DNA from: a bacterium BRH_c32
GTDB lineage: Bacteria; Bacteroidota; Ignavibacteria; Ignavibacteriales; Melioribacteraceae
DNA: 64,000 nucleotides
Assembly (NCBI GenBank): GCA_001516025.1
Contig: LOEU01000004.1
Coordinates: forward strand, 1-64,000
Direction: 5' to 3'
The notes under the pieces are model-generated. The model did no database searches. It was not told where the DNA came from and was given only the letters and a program-made list of their open reading frames with translations. The translations under genes and the position numbers were made by a program. Positions 56,964-64,000 of the stretch are shown here, piece by piece. Within the stretch, counting starts at the first letter, position 1, and each line of letters opens with the position of its first letter.

Positions 56964-59159
56964 ATGTCAAAAAAAACATTTTTCATTTTTATCATAGTAA
57001 CGGTCTTGCAAATGGCATCTAATAACATGAATGCGCAAAATATAATTAGTGCCGATAATCCATATATACAATATTATGGAAGGTGGGATTTTACAAATCC
57101 ACTTTCGCCGGCATATTCGTGGCCAGGAGTATATCTATATGCAGAGTTTGAGGGAACAAGTATCGGAATAAGAACCGCTGATAATTTTAATTACTTTAAT
57201 ATTTATATCGATGGAGAGCTTAAAGGAATTTTTCATGGGAATAAATCCGGTATTAATAATTATACGTTGTTTGATGGACTCCCGGATGGGCAGCATTCAA
57301 TAATGCTTCTGAAAAGAAATGAGACATGGACTAAATTTTCATTCAGTGGATTGATATTAGATGAAGGAAAAAATTTACTTCCACCGCCTGAAAAGAAAAA
57401 GAGAAAGATTGAGTTTATTGGGGATTCATTTACAAGTGCTTCGGGCAATGAATATCCATATCAGGATTCACCTCCTGACGTGGAAAAATATACAAATGTC
57501 GCTGAGGGATTTGGTCCGCTCATAGCAGATCATTATGAAGCGCAGTTTATGATGTCAAGCATTTCAGGTTTCGGAATGGTACTCGATTGGGAAGGGAAAA
57601 AAATAAATTCGATTCCGAATGTTTATGATAGAACTTTAAATGTAGCAGAATATCCTAAATGGGATTTCTCCAAATGGATTCCTAATCTTGTAGTTATAGG
57701 TCTTGGCTTGAATGACTATTCAGGTTTCGGTGGTTGGAATGGAGCCATAACAGAAGAAAATAGACAACTCTATATAGCGGAGTATCATAAGTTCTTGGGA
57801 AGATTGTTAGACCTGTATCCTGGTGTTAAAATCCTTGCAGTGGCTGCACAGGTAGTATGGATTCAAGATGCAGTTAAAGAGATTGTAAGTGAAGAAAATG
57901 AAGCCGGGAATAAAAATATTTTCTATGCTGATTATCCCTATTATACCGGTGGATATGTTAATAATGGACATCCGAATATTGATACTCATCACAAAATTGC
58001 AGAACGGCTTATATCGTCAATAGATAAAATTAATGCATGGGAATCATATACCGATTCCATTGCTCCTCAAATAACAAAAATTGCTCCTTCCGGTTTTACG
58101 GTTTACGATAAAAACTATGAATTAAAAGTTGAAACAGATACTTATGCTTCCCTTAGGTATAGCACTTCGGATAAAGCATATGGCGATATGGAAAATCAGT
58201 TTACCATTACGGGGAAGAGGAAGCATTCCACGAATATTAATTGTGAACATGGCTCAGAATACAATTTGTTCATTAGAGGGATTGATACTTATGGAAATGC
58301 TATGGATAGTTCGGCAGTAATAAAATTCAAAGTTGATACTACAAAAATTTTACTAAATTGGAAATCGTTAAATTATAATGAATCAAATTGGAAAAAGGGT
58401 TTAACACCAATCGGAAATAGCGTAACCGGAATAAATACAACTCTCGCAAAAGTAACTACTGGATATTTCAGAAAAAAAATTATAATAGATAATAGTGCAT
58501 CAATTGTTGGTATTGGGATATTAATAAAGGGAAGCGATGGTGCTATTGTTTACTTAAACGGTAATGAAATCCAAAGAATTAATATCGCCTCTGATAAGGG
58601 TGCGGAATATTCAACATTAGCAGATGTACCGAAAACAAACAATCAAATGATTGTACTCAATAGTATCAATGGACTAAATTACTTAATAGAAGGAGAAAAT
58701 ATATTGGCTGTGGAAATGCATCATAGTCACGGGAATGAATTTATCTCTTTCGATTCCAGGATGTACGATAGCAATAATAAGCAATATTATAAATTAGGAG
58801 ATGAATGGAAGTATTATGATTTGGGAGATATGCCGGCTGAACAGATTGGTGATAAGGCGACAGATATTCAAGATGAAGAAAATATTCAATCCAACTATCA
58901 ATTAAAACCGAATTACCCAAATCCATTTAATCCGGACACAATAATAGAATATAGTATAGGCAAAGATTCATTAGTAACTTTAAAAGTTTTTGATATTCTC
59001 GGGCGGGAGGTTGTTTCGCTTGTAAATGAGATGAAAAATGCTGGTAATTACTCAATTAAATTCGATGCTTCTAAACGGCAATTAAACAGTGGAGTATATT
59101 TTTGCCAATTTATTTCAGGTAGTTATACAGCTATTCAGAAAATGGTATTTCTAAAATAG
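56964..59159 (+). CDS. Secreted CE2-type SGNH acetylesterase with T9SS sorting domain
   Basis: This 731-residue protein has a signal peptide and a CE2-like N-terminal beta-sandwich (about 30-140, YIQYYGRWDF, GIRTADNFNYFNIYIDGE). An SGNH hydrolase domain follows, with GDSFT (S155), GLGLNDYSG and GHPNIDTHHK (His336, with D340/H343 behind it). Later regions are a bacterial Ig-like sheet and a beta-galactosidase-type jelly roll (GYFRKKIIID, GIGILIKGSDGAIVYLNG). The end is a T9SS sorting domain (NYPNPFNPDTIIEYSIG). It probably removes O-acetyl groups from mannan or xylan. The operon gap to the GH5 is 30 bp. Acetylxylan esterase is the main alternative. Confidence 0.82.
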   Translation: MSKKTFFIFIIVTVLQMASNNMNAQNIISADNPYIQYYGRWDFTNPLSPAYSWPGVYLYAEFEGTSIGIRTADNFNYFNIYIDGELKGIFHGNKSGINNYTLFDGLPDGQHSIMLLKRNETWTKFSFSGLILDEGKNLLPPPEKKKRKIEFIGDSFTSASGNEYPYQDSPPDVEKYTNVAEGFGPLIADHYEAQFMMSSISGFGMVLDWEGKKINSIPNVYDRTLNVAEYPKWDFSKWIPNLVVIGLGLNDYSGFGGWNGAITEENRQLYIAEYHKFLGRLLDLYPGVKILAVAAQVVWIQDAVKEIVSEENEAGNKNIFYADYPYYTGGYVNNGHPNIDTHHKIAERLISSIDKINAWESYTDSIAPQITKIAPSGFTVYDKNYELKVETDTYASLRYSTSDKAYGDMENQFTITGKRKHSTNINCEHGSEYNLFIRGIDTYGNAMDSSAVIKFKVDTTKILLNWKSLNYNESNWKKGLTPIGNSVTGINTTLAKVTTGYFRKKIIIDNSASIVGIGILIKGSDGAIVYLNGNEIQRINIASDKGAEYSTLADVPKTNNQMIVLNSINGLNYLIEGENILAVEMHHSHGNEFISFDSRMYDSNNKQYYKLGDEWKYYDLGDMPAEQIGDKATDIQDEENIQSNYQLKPNYPNPFNPDTIIEYSIGKDSLVTLKVFDILGREVVSLVNEMKNAGNYSIKFDASKRQLNSGVYFCQFISGSYTAIQKMVFLK

Positions 59160-59173
59160 AAAAAGGTTAATCG

Positions 59174-60496
59174 ATGAAAAAAAATCTAATCGTCTCAATA
59201 ATTGTTTTGGGATTTGCTTTGCAAGGGTGTGCTTCTTTTTTTGGTGGCGAGCCTGAATTTGTAAAAGTGAAGGATACTCAATTTTTGATTGGCGAAAAAC
59301 CTTATTACTTCGTAGGCACAAATTATTGGTATGGATTTTATCTTGGCTCACCGGGTCAAACGGGCGATAGAGAAAGATTGATCAGAGAATTAGATCAATT
59401 AAAAGAAACCGGAATTACTAATCTTAGAGTACTCGGAGCTTCGGAAGAATTTTATTTAAAGGCGGCTGTGGATCCACCTATTCAAAGCAAGCCCGGAATT
59501 TATAATGAAGATTTATTAAAGGGTCTCGATTTTTTTCTCGCCGAAATGGGTAAGAGAGATATGAAGGCAGTGGTATATCTTAATAATTATTGGGAATGGT
59601 CGGGCGGCTTCGCAGTTTATAATAGGTGGACAGATTCGAGTAAATCTATCGATCCGAATGATCCAAAACAGGGTTGGGGTGCATATATGGATTATTCGGC
59701 AAGTTTTTATCGAAATGAAAAAGCCAATAAAATATTCCGTGATTATATCTATAAGTTACTTACACGAGTTAATACTATTACGGGACAGCGTTATTTAGAT
59801 GATCCTACGATAATGTCATGGCAATTAGCAAATGAACCTCGTCCCGGAGCGAATGAGGCATCGTTAGAATATATAGAATATTTTCATAAATGGATTGATG
59901 AAACCGCTGGATATATTCATTCAATTGATATGAATCATTTGGTATCATCGGGTAATGAAGGATTAGCAGGTTGCATACAAAATGAAGATGTCTATTTAAC
60001 CTCTCACAAGAGCAAGAATATCGATTATATGACTATGCATTTATGGGCAAAGAATTGGGGTTGGTATAAAGCAGATAATGCAGCAGCAACTTATCCGATA
60101 GCCGAAAAGAACGCTCTCGATTATATCAATAAACATATTGCTTATGCAAGGCAATTAAAAAAACCGATTACAATGGAAGAGTTCGGGATCGGGAGAGATT
60201 TAGAATCGTGCGATCCAAATTCATCTACTATTTACCGCGATAAATATTTTTCAAAAATATTTGAAGTGGTATATGATAGTGCAAAAGCGGGTGCTCCAAT
60301 TGCGGGTACAAATTTCTGGGGTTGGGGCGGAGAAGCAGTGAGCCCTAATAGTGATAATATTTGGCGAGTTGGCGATCCATTTATGGGCGATCCGCCGCAA
60401 GAACCACAGGGGCTTAATTCCGTATTAAGTACAGATCAATCCACATTAAAAATAATTAAAGAATATAGCGATAAGATGAAAAGTATTTCTAAATAA
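59174..60496 (+). CDS. GH5 endo-beta-1,4-mannanase, lipoprotein
   Basis: This 440-residue protein has a lipobox (FALQGC), so it should be membrane-anchored. The barrel is that of GH5_7-type mannanases: FVGTNYWYGFYLGSPG, TNLRVLGASEE, IMSWQLANEPRPG with acid/base E221, IDYMTMHLWAKNWGWY, and ITMEEFGIGRD with nucleophile E336. It ends near GTNFWGWGGEA and a C-terminal helix. It should cut the mannan backbone near the cell surface or in the periplasm. It is 14 bp behind the esterase gene. Confidence 0.9.
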   Translation: MKKNLIVSIIVLGFALQGCASFFGGEPEFVKVKDTQFLIGEKPYYFVGTNYWYGFYLGSPGQTGDRERLIRELDQLKETGITNLRVLGASEEFYLKAAVDPPIQSKPGIYNEDLLKGLDFFLAEMGKRDMKAVVYLNNYWEWSGGFAVYNRWTDSSKSIDPNDPKQGWGAYMDYSASFYRNEKANKIFRDYIYKLLTRVNTITGQRYLDDPTIMSWQLANEPRPGANEASLEYIEYFHKWIDETAGYIHSIDMNHLVSSGNEGLAGCIQNEDVYLTSHKSKNIDYMTMHLWAKNWGWYKADNAAATYPIAEKNALDYINKHIAYARQLKKPITMEEFGIGRDLESCDPNSSTIYRDKYFSKIFEVVYDSAKAGAPIAGTNFWGWGGEAVSPNSDNIWRVGDPFMGDPPQEPQGLNSVLSTDQSTLKIIKEYSDKMKSISK

Positions 60497-60532
60497 TTAT
60501 TGAATATTTTATTAAATGGATTTTGGGAAGTG

Positions 60533-61750
60533 ATGTTTGGTTTACGAGAAATATTTATAAAATCTTTAGCTCTATTTTTAATGATAGGATGTTCGGCAAT
60601 TAATAATAAAGAATCGGAGAAGTATATCAATAATTTTTTAGTTGATAAAAATGCTACCGAAGAGACGGCAAACTTATTCAGTAATCTTATGATGATATCT
60701 GAATCGAACGTAATATTCGGTCATCATGATGCTACAAATTATGGAGTCGGGTGGCGAGGAGATACATTAAGATCGGACGTAAAAGATGTTACTAATTCAT
60801 ATCCGGGTCTTTATGGATGGGATTTCGGTTTCTTAATCGGCGATGAGGATAAAGATACCGTTAAAGCGAGAATGAGCCGATTGGTAAAAGAGGCATTTGA
60901 AAGAGGCGGAATAAATACTTTCTGTTGGCATTATAATAATCCTATTACCGGTAAATCATTCTATGATGTAAATCGTGTAGTGGAAAAGATTTTACCCGGC
61001 GGTGGATACTATTTAAAATATCTGCGTGATCTCGATAAGATTGCAGATTTTGCAAATAGTCTTAAAGACTCGAATGGAGTTCCGATCCCTATTATATTTC
61101 GTCCTTATCATGAATTTGATGGGGGTTGGTTTTGGTGGGGTGCTCCGTTTTGTACTAAAGAGGAATTTAAAAAACTTTGGATTACAACGGTTGAATATCT
61201 GCGCGATAAAAAAGGTGTAAGAAATTTCCTTTATGCTTTTTCTCCCGATCGCAATTTTAACAACGAAAAAGAATTTTTAGAACGCTATCCCGGTGATGAT
61301 TATGTAGATATTATTGGTATGGATAATTATTGGGATTTTGGTCCCGAGGGCGCTGGTCTAAAAGGTGTTACAAAGAAACTCGAAATATTAACGCGAATAG
61401 GGAAAGAAAAAAATAAAGTTGCTGCAATGACCGAAACAGGTCTCGAAGGAATTGTAAATCCGAAATGGTTTACCGAACGATTATTTAAGACGTTTGATGT
61501 TGATACCGTAAAAATTGCTTATGTGATGGTGTGGCGCAATGATAATCCTAAACACCATTATGCTCCATATAAAGGGCATCCTGCATCTGATGATTTTATT
61601 CAGTTTCGCTTGAATCCGAAAATATTATTCGAAGACGACCTGCCGAATCTTTATTCAAAAAAATTAGATAGAACAGATTTAGAATTATTAGATATTAATA
61701 AAAAAATAAAATTTATAAAAGCAATAGGTAGTAAACCGCTAATACCATAA
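60533..61750 (+). CDS. GH26 beta-mannanase, lipoprotein
   Basis: The start is placed at 60533 (ATG after GGGAAG); the in-frame TTG at 60500 has no support. The 405-residue protein begins with a lipoprotein signal (LALFLMIGCSA) and has the GH26 landmarks FGHHDATNYG, FCWHYNNPITG, FRPYHEFDGGWFWWG with acid/base E194, and AAMTETGLEG with nucleophile E301. Members cut beta-1,4-mannan, usually short chains, or release mannobiose. It lies 36 bp behind the GH5 mannanase and complements it. Confidence 0.92.
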   Translation: MFGLREIFIKSLALFLMIGCSAINNKESEKYINNFLVDKNATEETANLFSNLMMISESNVIFGHHDATNYGVGWRGDTLRSDVKDVTNSYPGLYGWDFGFLIGDEDKDTVKARMSRLVKEAFERGGINTFCWHYNNPITGKSFYDVNRVVEKILPGGGYYLKYLRDLDKIADFANSLKDSNGVPIPIIFRPYHEFDGGWFWWGAPFCTKEEFKKLWITTVEYLRDKKGVRNFLYAFSPDRNFNNEKEFLERYPGDDYVDIIGMDNYWDFGPEGAGLKGVTKKLEILTRIGKEKNKVAAMTETGLEGIVNPKWFTERLFKTFDVDTVKIAYVMVWRNDNPKHHYAPYKGHPASDDFIQFRLNPKILFEDDLPNLYSKKLDRTDLELLDINKKIKFIKAIGSKPLIP

Positions 61751-61760
61751 GGAGTGTAAA

Positions 61761-64000
61761 ATGAAACTGAAATACTTGATATTTTTTCTTCTTGGAGCAG
61801 TTGGATTAATGTATTCAAAAGGTGAGGAGAGAACTTCTGTGAAAAAAATAGAAATCAATTCGGGCTGGCAATTTAAGCAAGCCGATAAAGAGGAATGGCT
61901 GCCCGCAACGGTACCCGGAACGGTTCATACCGATCTTCTTTATAATAAATTAATTCCCGATCCATTTTATAGAAATAACGAAAAAGACCTTCAATGGATC
62001 GATAAAAAAGATTGGGAATATCAGACTATTTTAAATGTCGATGAAAAAACTTTATCGATGCAAAACGTGGAATTAATTTTCAACGGTCTCGATACTTATG
62101 CCGATGTTTATGTAAACGGAGAGAAAGTTTTATCTGTCGATAATATGTTCAGGGAGTGGAAACTAAATGTTAAGAAATACCTGAAAGCGGGTGATAATCA
62201 ATTAAAAATATATTTTCATTCGCCCGTAAAAATTGACGTACCGAAAATTGCTGCGATGGGATATCAACTTCCTGCAATAAATGATCAAAGTGAGAATGGT
62301 GGCTTAGGCGATAAGAAGATAAGTATCTTCGCACGCAAAGCGCAATATCATTATGGTTGGGATTGGGGTCCTCGTTTTGTAACGTCAGGAATATGGCGCC
62401 CAATTTATCTTCGTGCTTATGATTCTTTTGTAATAGAAAATATTCAAATGGTTCCTAATAGTATAACGGAACAATTAGCAAATGTAGTAGCACATCTCGA
62501 AATCAATTCCGATATTAATGATAATGTGGTATTAAAAATTAATGCAGACGGGAAAGAGTATGTCTCTAAAAATGTTCGCCTCTATAAAGGAGCAAATAAA
62601 ATTTCGGCAGTTTTTGAAATTACAAAACCAAATTTATGGATGCCGAATGGACTCGGTACTCCTTATCTATATAACGTTACGGCTTCGCTGAATCATCTTG
62701 ATAAATCATTCGATTCGATTGATGAAAAAATGGGATTGCGTACAGTTGAAGTGGTCAGAGATAAAGATGAAAAAGGGACGAGTTTTTATTTCAAGGTAAA
62801 TGGTCATCCCGTTTTTATGAAGGGGGCTAATTATATTCCTCAGGATAATTTCCTTACTCGTGTAACGGATAAAGATTATGAAGCAGTTATTAAATCCGCG
62901 GTCGATGCTAATATGAATATGCTTAGAGTTTGGGGCGGAGGAATTTATGAAAATGATATTTTCTATGATTTATGTGATAAAAACGGGATAATGGTGTGGC
63001 AGGATTTCATGTTTGCATGCAGTATGTATCCGGGCGATGAGAAATTCCTAAATAGCGTAAAAGAAGAAGCGATAGATAACGTTAAACGTCTTCGTAATCA
63101 TCCATCGATAGCTATCTGGTGCGGCAATAACGAGAATGAAGATGGATGGAATTATTGGGGATATAAAACACCATTCACAGAAGAGCAGCAGAAGACTATT
63201 TATAATTCATATAAAGAAAAATTTTTTAATATAATTCCGAGTGTAGTGAAAGAATATGACGGTACACGATTCTACTGGCCCTCATCGCCTAATTCAGATT
63301 TCGGAAGAGCTTCTAATATGTCATCGGGAGATTTACATTATTGGGGTGTATGGCATGGCAAAGAACCGTTCGAGAATTTTCAAGAAAAAATTGGAAGATT
63401 TATAAGTGAATACGGATTCCAATCGTTTCCTGAATTCAAAACCGTAAAATCATATTCAATACCCGAAGATTGGGATATTGAGTCGGACGTAATGATGTCG
63501 CATCAAAGAAGCGGAATCGGTAATTTAAGAATCCGCGATTACCTGAATATGTATTACAAAACTCCGAAAGATTTTGAAACATTTTTATATGTGGGACAGG
63601 TGCTTCAGGGATATGGAATTAAGCAAGCGATTGAAGCACATCGCCGTGCAATGCCATATAATATGGGTTCGCTCTATTGGCAGATTAATGATTGCTGGCC
63701 TGTGGCTTCATGGTCGAGCACCGATTATTATAAACGTTGGAAAGCGATGCACTACGAAGCAAAGAAAGCTTATAAAGAAATTATAGTCTCTCCGATATTG
63801 AAAGATGGATTCGTAACTTTTACGATTGTATCGGATCGTTTAGAACCGGTCAGTGCGCAGCTAACCATCAAATCGCATGACTTCTCGGGTAAGGAATTAT
63901 ATTCACAAAATCTTCCGATTGAAATAAAAGCAAATACAAGTGCGAATTACTTGACTCTTTTACCAAAGGATTTATTAAATGGAGTTGATGAATCGAAAGT
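61761..64000 (+). CDS. GH2 beta-mannosidase, 3' partial (window end)
   Basis: The frame opens at the ATG at 61761 (TAAGGAG 7 bp upstream) and is open to the end of the window, so about 100 or more C-terminal residues are probably missing. The signal peptide is MKLKYLIFFLLGAVGLMYS. The N-terminal jelly roll (WLPATVPGTVHTDLL, GLDTYADVYVNGEKV, HYGWDWGPRFVTSGIWRPIYL) is typical of GH2 beta-mannosidases. IWCGNNENEDGW holds the acid/base E458, and FISEYGFQSFPE holds the nucleophile E550. It should free mannose from the ends of manno-oligosaccharides. It is last visible in the mannan operon, 10 bp behind GH26. Confidence 0.93.
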   Translation, partial: MKLKYLIFFLLGAVGLMYSKGEERTSVKKIEINSGWQFKQADKEEWLPATVPGTVHTDLLYNKLIPDPFYRNNEKDLQWIDKKDWEYQTILNVDEKTLSMQNVELIFNGLDTYADVYVNGEKVLSVDNMFREWKLNVKKYLKAGDNQLKIYFHSPVKIDVPKIAAMGYQLPAINDQSENGGLGDKKISIFARKAQYHYGWDWGPRFVTSGIWRPIYLRAYDSFVIENIQMVPNSITEQLANVVAHLEINSDINDNVVLKINADGKEYVSKNVRLYKGANKISAVFEITKPNLWMPNGLGTPYLYNVTASLNHLDKSFDSIDEKMGLRTVEVVRDKDEKGTSFYFKVNGHPVFMKGANYIPQDNFLTRVTDKDYEAVIKSAVDANMNMLRVWGGGIYENDIFYDLCDKNGIMVWQDFMFACSMYPGDEKFLNSVKEEAIDNVKRLRNHPSIAIWCGNNENEDGWNYWGYKTPFTEEQQKTIYNSYKEKFFNIIPSVVKEYDGTRFYWPSSPNSDFGRASNMSSGDLHYWGVWHGKEPFENFQEKIGRFISEYGFQSFPEFKTVKSYSIPEDWDIESDVMMSHQRSGIGNLRIRDYLNMYYKTPKDFETFLYVGQVLQGYGIKQAIEAHRRAMPYNMGSLYWQINDCWPVASWSSTDYYKRWKAMHYEAKKAYKEIIVSPILKDGFVTFTIVSDRLEPVSAQLTIKSHDFSGKELYSQNLPIEIKANTSANYLTLLPKDLLNGVDESK

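Noticed and set aside
1..64000. CRISPR arrays, tRNA or rRNA genes, prophage or insertion-sequence genes
   Set aside because: No regularly spaced repeats, no cloverleaf or rRNA-like stretches, and no transposase, integrase or phage structural frames were seen.

Overview
The window reads as one piece of an AT-rich chromosome from a free-living, anaerobic or facultatively anaerobic polysaccharide degrader, most likely in the Ignavibacteria / Bacteroidota-Chlorobiota group. Four secreted proteins end in the C-terminal sorting domain carrying the signature NYPNPFNP, typical of type IX secretion cargo in that group. Shine-Dalgarno sequences (AAGGAG and variants) are common. The respiratory genes (nitrite ammonification, octaheme cytochrome) next to cellulase, mannanase and galactosidase genes resemble Ignavibacterium or Melioribacter. 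The assignment is inferred from sequence features only. No tRNA, rRNA, CRISPR array, prophage or intact insertion sequence was recognised.

Layout. 1-5213: a large multidomain glycosyltransferase (5' end outside the window), a membrane transporter with two repeated halves, and a 364-bp gap with a terminator. 5214-17373: a secreted M3 dipeptidyl carboxypeptidase (-), then a four-gene + strand glycosidase run: NPCBM-GH36 alpha-galactosidase, two paralogous (alpha/alpha)6 glycosidases, and a debranching-enzyme-like glycosidase interrupted by one in-frame TGA. 17366-20277: an ATP-grasp ligase, a methyltransferase and a ferredoxin-like protein. 20453-28545: a small barrel protein, then a nitrite-ammonification group (NapH-like quinol dehydrogenase, nrfH, nrfA), a porin and a T9SS-sorted protein. 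28776-34116: two sensor kinases and a chemoreceptor. 34314-38743 (-): MarR regulator, octaheme cytochrome, cytochrome b, and two YeeE/YedE sulfur-transport proteins, one fused to a rhodanese domain without its catalytic Cys. 39022-47250: META-domain protein, galM, a TonB receptor / heavy-metal-domain / HYC-type trio suggesting copper or another metal, a GH5 cellulase, a YebC-family protein and a metallo-beta-lactamase-fold hydrolase. 47351-52861: a BNR-like T9SS protein and a LytS/LytTR two-component pair between two small barrel proteins. 53033-54304 (-): a serine hydrolase. 54567-64000: a mannan-degradation operon (GH5-CBM32, CE2 esterase, GH5 mannanase lipoprotein, GH26 mannanase lipoprotein, GH2 beta-mannosidase cut by the window end).

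How it fits together. The enzymes cover most steps for an acetylated galacto(gluco)mannan: esterase, endo-mannanases, beta-mannosidase, alpha-galactosidase, endoglucanase and aldose epimerase. No SusC/SusD pair is present. Electrons could go to nitrite (NrfHA) or to sulfur oxyanions (octaheme cytochrome plus cytochrome b). Two regulatory signals stand out. One is an operator TAATCRGA-N8-TCYGATTA found both before the ferredoxin-like gene and before the NapH-nrfHA genes. The other is a 23-bp palindrome just upstream of the MarR gene that heads the sulfur operon.
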